Assembly (NCBI RefSeq): GCF_900168055.1
Contig: NZ_FUYS01000003.1
Location: 496,001 to 560,000, forward strand
DNA length: 64,000 nt
Reading direction: 5' to 3'
Source: Parapedobacter luteus
GTDB lineage: Bacteria > Bacteroidota > Bacteroidia > Sphingobacteriales > Sphingobacteriaceae
The notes under the pieces were generated by a model that ran no database searches, was not told where the DNA came from, and was given only the letters and a program-made list of their open reading frames with translations. The position numbers were made by a program, and so were the translations under genes. Within the stretch, counting starts at the first letter, position 1. Each line of letters begins with the position of its first letter. This document shows positions 37,564-46,968 of the stretch, one piece after another.

Positions 37564-40455
37564 TTATTCCGTCGCCACGTCGGCCTTCAATCCCTCAAGT
37601 GTCCTGTCCAGTCGGCCGATTGCTGTATCATCGCCATTGTACAGGTCTTTCAGCCCTTGGTAGGCTTGCACCTGATAACGGTTGTGCCGGATGGCTTGCT
37701 CAAATAGCGCAATAGCCTCCTCGGCGCGGCCATCCTGCACGGCCAGCTGTGCAGCAGACAACGCCCGGGAAGAGCGGTAAAAGCGGTCACCGTCTTGCGG
37801 AAGCTTATCGAACAGTGCCGCTGCCTCCTGGCCTTTACCTGCTTTACTCAGCAGGCGCACCAAGCGTTGGTTGTGCAGTTCATCCAGCCGGTCAGGGTCT
37901 ATCCCGTTCACCAGCAACTTTCCGAGATACACATTCAGGGAATCCGCCTTGCCTGGCTGCATGGCGTAGGCCTCAGCTATCCGCAATTCAAAATCCGGAC
38001 GGCCGCTTGACGACGCTTCCAGAATGCGCTGCGCCTCCAATAAGGTGGTCACGGCTTCTGCATACCGGCCATTGGCCATCAATGCATCGGCATAGCTCCC
38101 GCGCAGGTTGTAATTTTGCGGCCTTTTGGCCACCAGTGAAGCCAATTCAGCCAACGGAGCAGCAATCCCCAGCAACGCGCGTTCGGTAGCCGCATACGCC
38201 CGTGCATCATCCTTGCGGTCCCGCAGATAAGTAGATACCTCGGCACCGATGGCCACATATTGGCCAGCCGCCTTGATCGCCTCGGCAATCAAGCCATTCC
38301 GATGATAAAAGGTGCGCAGTTGGATGGCATTTTGTGCTTTGATCTGAAAATCAGTCTCTATCGCCACCGCCTTATCATAGAGCATCGCCTGTTCGCCTAT
38401 TGCAGCGTCGTTATCGCCCGATTCCCTGCCCACGATTTCAGCTTTCACCACGTAAGCTGGCGCATACCCGCTATCCAGCTCCACGACCTGTTGCACATAG
38501 CCCTTTGCGCCGGCAAAATCACCGGTTGATAACTTCAGGCGTGCGTATGCAAGCAATGCAGGTAAGTATCGGCTATCATACGTCAAGGCCGTATCCAAGT
38601 AGCGCTGCGCCAAGTTGACGTCTGCCCGCTGTGCACGGTTGCTGAGGTTGAGGTACACTTGGGCCCAATTGGATGCCATCGCATCCTTGTTGCCGGCGAG
38701 GTAAGCAGCCTCGTTTGCCGTAAGCTCCTGCAAAAACTGGTACATTTCCGGATCTTTCGTCGTCAGGTCATGATGCGTATTCATGGACTTAAAGTCCAAC
38801 GGGTGCACCTTCACGTGTTCAAAGTAAGCCGGATAGGTCTGCGCCAAGTACTCCGACTCATTATTTTGCGAATAATAATCCAGCGTCAATCCCTTTTCCA
38901 TCGCGTTGAAGTACAAGGCCCTGATACGCCTGTTCTGCTCATCGGTGAGCACGCGGCCATGGAACAAATGGACATACTCATGCAAGATCACATTCCGTTC
39001 GCCGTACGCCCCCCGCTCAACGTACCCGATATCCGCCGCGCCGCTGCCAACCCCACGGATGTCCATCCATTGTCTATTATCAAATGTCGTATTGAACCTG
39101 AAATGCGGCGATTTCATGGCAATCGCAAGATCGATATGCAGCGGCGGTATCACGAACGCATTGTTTTGTTTCGTCAAAAACGGGAAATAAACCACCGCGC
39201 TATACAGCTGATTCCAGACCATGCCTTTTGCTATCTCACCTGGGTAATACGTCACATCGGGGAATACTTTCGCAAAATTGTCCCAATCGTGAATGGTTGT
39301 ATGCTTCAACTCCGCCGTAACCGAATCGTACGAAGCCAAGTAGGGTATCCGCTTCGATTTGATGACGGCAGACAAGCCATTATGGGCCGGCCCATAATGC
39401 TGCTTCCTTGCCAGTATCTCCAAAAATATCGCTTGGGCGGTATCCAATCTTGCCAGCCTTTCGGGATGATCGAAATCGCTGTAATAAATAGACGCACGGT
39501 GCATGAGTGGCAATACCGAGTGGTTGTACTCCTTTTCGACCTCCCGGGTCACAACCAGTGCCTGATCGACGTTACCTTCCCGCACCAGCTGATCAGCCGC
39601 TTCCAATTTCGCCCGTATGGCCTTTTCATCGTTATCGACATAATCAGCGAAGGTCAGGTTCGTATGGCCATTGCCCCAGTGCCAATGGGTTTGGAAATGC
39701 AATGGGTTGATGGCCAAGGCCACCTCCCACTGACCCGCCATATCGTCCAGCTGAGTAGCATCTATCCGTCGCCATATAGCGTATCCGTAGCTAAACCGCG
39801 CATTGGCCTCCAGGGGATTCAGCTCCAGGCACCGAAATATCGGTGCCTCGGCAAGTGCCGGCCGCTGGTCCCAGAAGTACACGTCGCCCTCCAACAGATA
39901 GGCCGCCGCAGACTGCGGGTTCCGCCGCTGCATGTCCTTGGCCAGTGCGAGCGCCTCATCGTATTTCTTCTGCAGCAACAGCGCCCTGCCCAGCACGGCC
40001 CTGAGCCGCTCATCTTCCGGGTTGGATGCCAGCATGTCTTTGCAGCGTGCTTCAGCTTCGGGCAATTTCCAGGCTTCGATAAGCAATGTCGCCTCCATGC
40101 GTGCCACCAAGGGCGAGCGGTTAGCTGCTGCCTTCACCGACCGGAGTTCACGCGCTGCCCTATCAAAATCATTATTCAACCACCAATACTCCGCGCGCAG
40201 CACCGCCTCTTCCACCTCGGTCACGTTAGCCCCCGCATCCAGGTATGACAGCACCTCATCCCACAGCCCTACCGCCAACATGCCGTCCAGGATGCCGTAC
40301 ATATCGCGCCCCCCCTGTTTAAGCTGAGCGCGGAGCTTCTGGCGGTGTTCTTCCAGGTGTTTCAGCGCAGCGCCGGTATCATTGACCAGATCCTGGCAAA
40401 TGCCCTGGGCAAGCGCTGCAAACACCAAAAAGCAGCATATCCATATTCTTTTCAT
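37564..40455 (-). CDS. exported TPR protein with HExxH metallopeptidase motif
   Basis: A 963-residue protein. ATG 40455 starts a signal peptide (IWICCFLVFAALAQGICQ). Most of it is helical tetratricopeptide-type repeat (for example LRAVLGRALLLQKKYDEALALAKDMQRRNPQSAAAYLLEGDVY is one unit pair near the N-terminus). In the centre, HEYVHLFHG at residues 492-496 is an HExxH zinc motif, with a downstream glutamate candidate in NNESEYLAQTYPAYF, as in gluzincins. TPR repeats continue to the C-terminus. It is therefore probably a peptidase embedded in a TPR scaffold, though activity is not proven. It follows S10 copy 3 by 44 bases. Confidence 0.8.
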   Translation of the reverse strand: MKRIWICCFLVFAALAQGICQDLVNDTGAALKHLEEHRQKLRAQLKQGGRDMYGILDGMLAVGLWDEVLSYLDAGANVTEVEEAVLRAEYWWLNNDFDRAARELRSVKAAANRSPLVARMEATLLIEAWKLPEAEARCKDMLASNPEDERLRAVLGRALLLQKKYDEALALAKDMQRRNPQSAAAYLLEGDVYFWDQRPALAEAPIFRCLELNPLEANARFSYGYAIWRRIDATQLDDMAGQWEVALAINPLHFQTHWHWGNGHTNLTFADYVDNDEKAIRAKLEAADQLVREGNVDQALVVTREVEKEYNHSVLPLMHRASIYYSDFDHPERLARLDTAQAIFLEILARKQHYGPAHNGLSAVIKSKRIPYLASYDSVTAELKHTTIHDWDNFAKVFPDVTYYPGEIAKGMVWNQLYSAVVYFPFLTKQNNAFVIPPLHIDLAIAMKSPHFRFNTTFDNRQWMDIRGVGSGAADIGYVERGAYGERNVILHEYVHLFHGRVLTDEQNRRIRALYFNAMEKGLTLDYYSQNNESEYLAQTYPAYFEHVKVHPLDFKSMNTHHDLTTKDPEMYQFLQELTANEAAYLAGNKDAMASNWAQVYLNLSNRAQRADVNLAQRYLDTALTYDSRYLPALLAYARLKLSTGDFAGAKGYVQQVVELDSGYAPAYVVKAEIVGRESGDNDAAIGEQAMLYDKAVAIETDFQIKAQNAIQLRTFYHRNGLIAEAIKAAGQYVAIGAEVSTYLRDRKDDARAYAATERALLGIAAPLAELASLVAKRPQNYNLRGSYADALMANGRYAEAVTTLLEAQRILEASSSGRPDFELRIAEAYAMQPGKADSLNVYLGKLLVNGIDPDRLDELHNQRLVRLLSKAGKGQEAAALFDKLPQDGDRFYRSSRALSAAQLAVQDGRAEEAIALFEQAIRHNRYQVQAYQGLKDLYNGDDTAIGRLDRTLEGLKADVATE

Positions 40456-40499
40456 GACGTCCTGATTTTGGAACCGCATGGCCGGCCATGCGGCCAGCG

Positions 40500-41981
40500 C
40501 TAATACTTAGCAGGCTGGCCTTTAGCCGGCGTTGAATTTTTGATAAACTCCCGGATATCCTCATTAGCCGTTTCCAAATCCTGCTTCCTCAAGTACATCA
40601 TGTGGCCACTGCGGTACCCTTTGAAACTTGTCCTGTCCAACAACTTTCCAGAAGGATCCATCTGCCACAGGTTGTATTTGGCATTGAAGTAATCGCAAGC
40701 GCCGTCGTAGTAGCCCGATTGCACCATGACGTGCAGGTAAGGATTTTGTGCCATGGCCTGGCGCAGGTTCAGCCCGGTATTGTCGTTGCTTCTGTCCCAA
40801 GGATGAACGGGGCCAAACATGTTGTACTTTACATCCGTCTGATAGTTCAGATGATTCTTGTAATAGTAATTGATGGCCGGCGTAAACGAATGCAACCAAG
40901 AGGTCAATTCCGCCGCATAGTCCGGGCGTTCGCCACCCTCTTTGAAGTCGATACCCAAATACCGCGAGTCCAGACGGCCAACGTTATACCCTCTATCGCG
41001 CAACAGTTCTTTCCAGAAGAACGACGTCGTGATATCGAAGTTATGCTGCAGAATCACCTTTTGCGAAATGCCGGAATAACGGGCCATTTTTGCGGCGATC
41101 TGCTCCCGCTCTGCTTGGGGTAAGCTCCCACCCTTGGCTATCGCGGGGATAAGCTCGTTCATGGTAAACTCCTCGACTTCGGGCAGCATGTCTGTCAGAT
41201 CTTTCTGCTGCAAATCCGCCGGCAAAGCCTTGTGGAACCAGGCGGTAGCGGCATAATAAGGCCAACGCAGGGCCTTCTCCAGCGCCGTGCCCCTATCGAT
41301 GCCCAAATCTGTCGGCGACACCAATATGACGCCGTTCAGGTACATCCATTGCGCGTTTTGCAGTTCGAGTGCCAAGCCGGAAACCCGGGTAGTTCCATAA
41401 CTTTCGCCGATAAGATACTTAGGCGAGGGCCACCGGTTCGTCCGGGAGACAAACGTGTTCAACCATTCCGCCAGGTATTTGATGTCTGCATTTGTACCAA
41501 AGAACTGCTTGCGGTCCGCATTCTTATCCAGGATTCGCGAATAGCCGGTATTGATCGGGTCGACGAACACAATATCAGCCACGTCAAGTATAGAATACGG
41601 ATTTTCCTTAATTCCATACGGCTGCAACGGATACCCTTCATCGTCGATATTGAGCAACCGCGGGCCGGTATACGCGATATGCATCCACACCGACCCCGAT
41701 CCCGGCCCCCCGTTGAAGGAGATGACCAACGGCCGTGCATCCCTGTCTTTTACATCATTCCGTTCGTAATACGTGTAATGCACAGCAGCAATGGGTTTGC
41801 CCTCCTCATCCCATACCGGTTGTGTGCCTGTCGTTGCGGTGTAGCCAAAACGCTGTCCTTTGACCGTCACTTCATGCTTGGTGACGATCGTCGAATCTGC
41901 CCACGGTATCCGTTGGGCGTGCAGATTTGCGACATACAGTACCGTCAACAAAACCATCATTAACATTGTTCTCTTCCTCAT
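40500..41981 (-). CDS. serine carboxypeptidase (S10), copy 3
   Basis: A 493-residue exported S10 peptidase with a signal peptide (residues 1-22). Motifs are NGGPGSGSVWMHIAY, PINTGYSR, nucleophile Ser194 in GESYGTTR, aspartate candidate in SGYYDGACDYFNAKY and histidine in RSGHMMYLRKQDL. It differs from copies 1 and 2 in the oxyanion segment (GSGS instead of GAGA) and in the stretch after PINTGYS, so it is the most diverged of the three. It lies 66 bases downstream of the third susD and belongs to that operon. Confidence 0.93.
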   Translation of the reverse strand: MRKRTMLMMVLLTVLYVANLHAQRIPWADSTIVTKHEVTVKGQRFGYTATTGTQPVWDEEGKPIAAVHYTYYERNDVKDRDARPLVISFNGGPGSGSVWMHIAYTGPRLLNIDDEGYPLQPYGIKENPYSILDVADIVFVDPINTGYSRILDKNADRKQFFGTNADIKYLAEWLNTFVSRTNRWPSPKYLIGESYGTTRVSGLALELQNAQWMYLNGVILVSPTDLGIDRGTALEKALRWPYYAATAWFHKALPADLQQKDLTDMLPEVEEFTMNELIPAIAKGGSLPQAEREQIAAKMARYSGISQKVILQHNFDITTSFFWKELLRDRGYNVGRLDSRYLGIDFKEGGERPDYAAELTSWLHSFTPAINYYYKNHLNYQTDVKYNMFGPVHPWDRSNDNTGLNLRQAMAQNPYLHVMVQSGYYDGACDYFNAKYNLWQMDPSGKLLDRTSFKGYRSGHMMYLRKQDLETANEDIREFIKNSTPAKGQPAKY

Positions 41982-42047
41982 ATAGCTTATTGTTTAAAAG
42001 GTTATTAAAGTAAAAAATTTTTAACCCAGCGATGAGCCTACCGCTGG

Positions 42048-43571
42048 CTATTGCCTGGTATCCCAAAATGCCCGATCAAGCAATGACGATCGTTGCGTGA
42101 TGTGCGGGTTATTATTGATTTCAGATTGCGCATAAGGCAACAACCGTGGCACCTCATCATAGATGGCAGCCGGCTGCTGATGCGGCACCAAGCTCGGGTA
42201 GCCTGTCCTGCGGTAGTCCGTCCACGGTTCTACCAGCACGGCATAATTTGCCACATACTTTTCGGTGATGATTTGTTCCAGCCGTTGCGCGTTGGTACCG
42301 CTAAGCGTACCGTGCTCAGCCAAGTAGCCGTCTATTTCTGCCTGCGTCAACCCTGCTTCCAGCATGGATGCCCGGATCCCCTCCGCAAAAAACGCATTCG
42401 GGTCGCCAGCGGCGCCGTAGAGCAGCGCTGCCTCGGCGCGGATGAAGTTATATTCGGCATAGGTGAGCAACCGCGCCGGACCATCGCCACCGTAGGTAAT
42501 CGCACCGTCCTGCAGGCTGCCATTGGGGTTTATCCGAGCCGGATCAACTGCCGACGCCGTCCCATAGACGTACGAATGGATGCGCGAATAAGCCGACGAT
42601 GGCTCAATATCCAGGAAGCTCGCCCCCCGGTAAGTAGCCGGGCTCGAATTGTAGGGGAATGGCACGAAATACGAACGCCTGCGCGGATCATCGTTGCTGT
42701 TCATCAAATCCACGAGGAACCTGTTCGGAAAAAACTGATTCCTGAACTGGCCGTTTTCCATGCTATACAGCGGGTTCTGGCGCTGCGATTCGGCCAAAAA
42801 CGGCATCTGGAAGCTGTCGTCATTGCTTTCCATAAACTGTGCGCCGCTGTTAATCAACGCAGTGATTTGCTGCGACGCGAACGCCGCATCTTTTGCACTA
42901 TAATGCAGGAAGATCCGTAGTTTCAAGGTATTGCCGAATTTCTCCCATTTTTCCCGTGCTGAAGGCCAATCGTTACTTGTATAGATTGTGGAATACTGAT
43001 TGGGCGACAAGGTGGAGCTTGCCGCATTGATATCGGCAATCCCTTCATTGATCAACCGGATCAGATCAGCATATATTGCTTCATCATCGTCCACTTCGGG
43101 ATACAGGTTTTCGGCATGCTTCGCCGCATTGAAGTAAGGTACATCGCCCCATGAGTCTACCACGATTTGATACACATACGCTTTCAGCAGTTTACCCACG
43201 CCGGCGTAGTGCGGGCTTCCGCCCTCCGTTGCTTTATCTATCAGGAGCTGGGCATCGCTCAGTGTTGTTCCGAAGATACGTACCCATTGGTTGTTTACGT
43301 CCGAGTCATTGATGTTGTAGCGCTCGTACTCCCTAAACGTACCGAAACCGGTATTGGGGCCATGGCCACTGAACTGCTGCACCAAAAGCGAGGCGTAGCG
43401 AAACAAATCGCTTGCTCCCATGTAGCCTACATTGACGGTCACTGAAGGCAGCAACTGGGTGACTTGCACGTCCGTCACGTTATTGGGGTCGTCATTCACA
43501 TCGAGAAACTTCTCACATGACCCGAAAAGTACGACACTTGTCGTCAACAAAATATAGAATAGCTTTTTCAT
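42048..43571 (-). CDS. SusD/RagB-family lipoprotein (third pair)
   Basis: A 507-residue lipoprotein with lipobox Cys19 (VVLFGSC) followed by EKFLDVNDDPNN, typical of the SusD-like_2 branch. That branch also shows LLPSVTVNVGYMG, WGDVPYFNAAKHAENLYPEVDD, and LTYAEYNFIRAEAALLYGAAGD. ATG 43571 is chosen for the signal peptide; codons upstream overlap the susC end. It lies 29 bases after its susC. This branch is sequence-distinct from the other two SusD proteins in the island, indicating a different ligand. Confidence 0.92.
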   Translation of the reverse strand: MKKLFYILLTTSVVLFGSCEKFLDVNDDPNNVTDVQVTQLLPSVTVNVGYMGASDLFRYASLLVQQFSGHGPNTGFGTFREYERYNINDSDVNNQWVRIFGTTLSDAQLLIDKATEGGSPHYAGVGKLLKAYVYQIVVDSWGDVPYFNAAKHAENLYPEVDDDEAIYADLIRLINEGIADINAASSTLSPNQYSTIYTSNDWPSAREKWEKFGNTLKLRIFLHYSAKDAAFASQQITALINSGAQFMESNDDSFQMPFLAESQRQNPLYSMENGQFRNQFFPNRFLVDLMNSNDDPRRRSYFVPFPYNSSPATYRGASFLDIEPSSAYSRIHSYVYGTASAVDPARINPNGSLQDGAITYGGDGPARLLTYAEYNFIRAEAALLYGAAGDPNAFFAEGIRASMLEAGLTQAEIDGYLAEHGTLSGTNAQRLEQIITEKYVANYAVLVEPWTDYRRTGYPSLVPHQQPAAIYDEVPRLLPYAQSEINNNPHITQRSSLLDRAFWDTRQ

Positions 43572-43600
43572 CTGTTTATTTAATTCTATGGTCTCCAATG

Positions 43601-46600
43601 TTAGAGCGTTAAACGAATACTGCCACCAATTGTACGCGCTGTTGGTTGGATGCCAAACTCCAATCCCCTTGCGTTGCTAATCCCCAGCAGGTTTTGCTCC
43701 GGATCCAGGTGCGGATAATTCGGTGCGTAGATAAACAGGTTACGCCCATAGACCGACAGGTTAACCGCTTTGATGAATTTTTGGCCACCCAGCAGCCGTG
43801 CCGGCAACCGGTAAGACAAGTTGGCTTCACGAAGCTTGAGGAAGGTGGCATCCAGCACATAACCTTCCCATGCCACATATTTCCCCTGCAAGCCGTAGTA
43901 CTGCTGTGCCGTGACACCAATGTTATTTGGTGTGCCGTCTTCCAGCACGCCTTCAAAGACATAAGGTGTGGCGGGGGTACCATCCGCATTGAACCGGGGA
44001 TATTCAGCAGTTTCTGCCGCTACGCCATTGATTTGCAAATCGCCGATGGTCCGCGACAGCTGGTCGCCCTTATATTTGAAGTCAAACAGGAAGGAAAACG
44101 TAAAATCCTTAAACGAGAGCGTGTTGTTCCATCCCAATACAAACTTCGGATTGGGGTTTCCGACACGTTGCACCGCCGAGGTCGGCCTTGGCAATCCGTT
44201 TGCCCCGATAATCACTTGGCCGGCCTCATTCCGTTGGTACGCATTAGACCAGATTTGGCCATATTCTTCGCCAGCAACCAAACGGATGTTGGGCGAGGTA
44301 AAGCCGCCGATGGAAATGTTATCTACCCCCGGCGCCAACTCCTCGACGACTGATCGGAAGGTCGTGAAGTTGAAGGAAGCATCCCAGTTGAAGTTTTCAT
44401 TCTTGACGGGCACCACCCGCAGCAAGAGTTCAAGCCCTTTGGTAGACAACTTGCCCGCATTGGTCGATATGCTGGTAAACCCGGATGAAGACGGCACCGG
44501 TACGTTGAAGATCAAGTTGCGCGTATCACGCCGGTAGACCGACCCATCCAGAAACACCCGCCCGCTGAAGAGCGACACTTCCGTACCCAATTCGATTTCA
44601 CGGGTAAACTCCGGCTCCAATTGCGGATTGCCGGCACTATTGTTCAAGGTATAGCCTGCCAAGCCATTAAAGGGGAAATTGACTGCCGTAGATCCCAAGC
44701 CATCGCCAGCATTAGCCCGGCCATAGTACGTATTGGTTTCATAAGCACTGGTGCCTTTACCCACTTCGCCAATGTTGGCCCTGATTTTCAACGACGACAG
44801 CACATCCGATTTCAGCGAAGGAAACGCCTCGGTAGGCACCCAGCTGATGGCCAGCGCAGGATAGAAAATCGATCGGTTACCCGGTGCCAAGGTCGACGAA
44901 AAATCGTTCCTCGCCTTGACGTTTACCGAAAGGAAGTTCTTATAGTCGACCACCAAGTCGGCAAATACGCCTATCGCCCGCTGCTCGTTGACGCTCGTAC
45001 CGTTTGCCGTATTGTACGTCAAAAAGTTGGATTGATGATCAAACCCTCGCAAGACAATGCCAAGGCCATCCGCCCGGAGGCTGTTGCGATAGTTGGCAAT
45101 AATCTCATTTCCCACGGTAGCCAATATATTGATATCCTCGCTGATTTTCCGGTTGCCGGTTACAGTGAAGTAGGAGTTGATGTTCCTGACGGTCATTGAC
45201 CGATCCGTGACGCCGCCAGCGCCGGCGGAGTTGGTATTGGCATTACTCCGCACGCCCATGTCGTCGAAACCTTTCGACACGCTGTTGAACACATCCGTAC
45301 CCACTTTCAAGTCGGCCTGCAACCAATCCAGGATATCATACTTAAGGTTTACATTGCCGTAAAAGCGGTTGACCTCACCACGGTTGGTAATGTGTTTGAT
45401 GGACCAGTACGGGTGATCCTCTGCCGCATACCACAGCTGGTTACCCTCTTCGTCTTCAAACGGCAGGTTTGTCAAATCATAGCTTCTCGGCGCGTAGATG
45501 CCCCGCCACAGCGGGTTGGCACCCTGGTTGCCGGATTGCGTCCGATCGGAGGTATTATTGGTATACGAAAACGAAGTACCAATCCGCAACTTGTCGGAGA
45601 TATTCGTCCCAACGTTTACCGATAAGTTATTCCGTGTCAGTTCGTTGTTGGGTACCAGTCCTGTTTCTTTGGTATACCCATATGAAACGCGGTAATCGTA
45701 CTTATCCGTTGCGCCCGAAAAGCTGAGGTCATTCTGGGACGATATCGAATTCTGCAAGATATCCCGTATATTATTCGGGTAGGCACGTAGCACCTCTTCC
45801 TCACCAAACCAGTTTTCTACGATTTGCCCTTCGATCCGCGGTCCCCACGAGCCGGCCACGTTGTTGATGTAATTACCGTTGCTACCTTGCGCATATTCAT
45901 TTTGGAAGTCGGGAAAACGGCTCACCGTACCCACCGCCGTATTGGTTCCTACCGTCACCTGGTTGCGCGTACCCTGCTTGCCTTTTTTGGTGGTAATCAG
46001 GATGACGCCCGAAGCAGCCCTTGAACCATAGAGCACGGTTGCAGCGGCGCCTTTCAGCACGCTGATGTTTTCGATATCCTGGGGGTTGATATCCGATATC
46101 CGGCTGGAGGTAACCACCCCGCTATTCACCGAGTTGTTGCCGCCCGAGTTGTCCAGAGGAATCCCATCGACCACATAGAGCGGTTGGTTGCTCCCCGTGA
46201 AGGTCGAAAAGCCGCGGATGGTGATATTTGAACCCGCGAAGCCCCCTCCAGCGCCACTGACCTGCACGCCCGCCACTTTTCCGGACAATGCGTTCGTGAC
46301 GTCTGTCGTCGGTGCTTTGGTCAGTTCCTCACTTTTCATTTCACTCACCCCATAGCCCAACGTCTTCCGATCGCGCTGAATACCAAATGATGTGACGACC
46401 ACTTCATCGAGTTCGGCAAACGATTCATCCAGCACCACCGTTATCGGCTTGCTATCCGTGACGGTGATTTCTTTTGCTTCATAGCCGATAAACGATACCA
46501 CCAATACCGAATTTGACGGCACGGTGAGCGTGAAACGCCCGGCGGCGTCGGTGTTCGTCCCCCTGCCGGCAACGCCTTTCACATTCACCGATGCTTGCGT

Positions 46601-46810
46601 TAGCACGTTACCCTGCTTGTCCATCACCACCCCGCTTACGGTCAATTCCTGCATGAGGCCGCTTGCCGCATGAATACTGGCCATACTTTCTGTGTGTACG
46701 CCCATCGCCAAGACCAGCATCATCACAAAGACCGCTTTAATGGCCAGCCGTGTTTTAGGTAAGGTTGAGTCACTTAACTTGCCTGTTTTTTTGTAGAATA
46801 AAAAATGCAT
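43601..46810 (-). CDS. SusC/RagA TonB-dependent transporter (third pair)
   Basis: A 1069-residue transporter. ATG 46810 is chosen over the TTG at 46822. The signal peptide has its hydrophobic core at about residues 24-38 (KAVFVMMLVLAMGV). Then come a carboxypeptidase-D-like domain (VSGVVMDKQGNVLTQASVNVKG), ELDEVVVTSFGIQRDRKTLGYGVS (the RagA-type TonB-box region), the plug (SNITIRGFSTFTGSNQPLYVVDGIPL) and the barrel. It has no STN domain although it is the transporter next to FecR. The start codon lies in a palindrome (TGCATA-CGTT-TATGCA on the plus strand). Confidence 0.94.
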   Translation of the reverse strand: MHFLFYKKTGKLSDSTLPKTRLAIKAVFVMMLVLAMGVHTESMASIHAASGLMQELTVSGVVMDKQGNVLTQASVNVKGVAGRGTNTDAAGRFTLTVPSNSVLVVSFIGYEAKEITVTDSKPITVVLDESFAELDEVVVTSFGIQRDRKTLGYGVSEMKSEELTKAPTTDVTNALSGKVAGVQVSGAGGGFAGSNITIRGFSTFTGSNQPLYVVDGIPLDNSGGNNSVNSGVVTSSRISDINPQDIENISVLKGAAATVLYGSRAASGVILITTKKGKQGTRNQVTVGTNTAVGTVSRFPDFQNEYAQGSNGNYINNVAGSWGPRIEGQIVENWFGEEEVLRAYPNNIRDILQNSISSQNDLSFSGATDKYDYRVSYGYTKETGLVPNNELTRNNLSVNVGTNISDKLRIGTSFSYTNNTSDRTQSGNQGANPLWRGIYAPRSYDLTNLPFEDEEGNQLWYAAEDHPYWSIKHITNRGEVNRFYGNVNLKYDILDWLQADLKVGTDVFNSVSKGFDDMGVRSNANTNSAGAGGVTDRSMTVRNINSYFTVTGNRKISEDINILATVGNEIIANYRNSLRADGLGIVLRGFDHQSNFLTYNTANGTSVNEQRAIGVFADLVVDYKNFLSVNVKARNDFSSTLAPGNRSIFYPALAISWVPTEAFPSLKSDVLSSLKIRANIGEVGKGTSAYETNTYYGRANAGDGLGSTAVNFPFNGLAGYTLNNSAGNPQLEPEFTREIELGTEVSLFSGRVFLDGSVYRRDTRNLIFNVPVPSSSGFTSISTNAGKLSTKGLELLLRVVPVKNENFNWDASFNFTTFRSVVEELAPGVDNISIGGFTSPNIRLVAGEEYGQIWSNAYQRNEAGQVIIGANGLPRPTSAVQRVGNPNPKFVLGWNNTLSFKDFTFSFLFDFKYKGDQLSRTIGDLQINGVAAETAEYPRFNADGTPATPYVFEGVLEDGTPNNIGVTAQQYYGLQGKYVAWEGYVLDATFLKLREANLSYRLPARLLGGQKFIKAVNLSVYGRNLFIYAPNYPHLDPEQNLLGISNARGLEFGIQPTARTIGGSIRLTL

Positions 46811-46821
46811 ACGTTTATGCA
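46806..46821 (-). promoter_or_regulatory. start-codon palindrome of the third susC
   Basis: TGCATA (46806-46811) pairs with TATGCA (46816-46821) around CGTT; the start codon is at 46808-46810. The sequence differs from the two other copies, but the arrangement is the same. Confidence 0.5.
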
Positions 46822-46868
46822 ATTGAGGTTAATTGAATAAGTTAGTTAAACGCGTTAGATTTTTGTAG

Positions 46869-46895
46869 CCATCAGTGAGCACGCGAGCACTCCCG
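46869..46895. promoter_or_regulatory. degenerate leader element upstream of the third susC
   Basis: The minus strand carries CGGGAGTGCTCGC followed by GTGCTCAC, matching the first arm and loop of the other two leader hairpins. The second arm has drifted (CACTGATG instead of CACTCCCG), leaving only a 4-bp core stem. It is 59 bases upstream of the start codon, the same distance as the others. Confidence 0.45.
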
Positions 46896-46968
46896 ATTTG
46901 AGGTTTGGTTTACGTTCGATAGTAGTAGCTGTCGTTCATGTTCGTTAGTTTGGTGTTAAAGTTTGTAA

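Noticed and set aside
38659-40248. 529-codon open frame on the plus strand
   Set aside because: It is antisense to the TPR-HExxH gene, has no recognisable domain and a composition typical of a reverse-complement shadow.
46810-46822. TTG at 46822 as start of the third susC
   Set aside because: The ATG four codons later gives a normal signal peptide and the same start-codon palindrome layout as the other copies.
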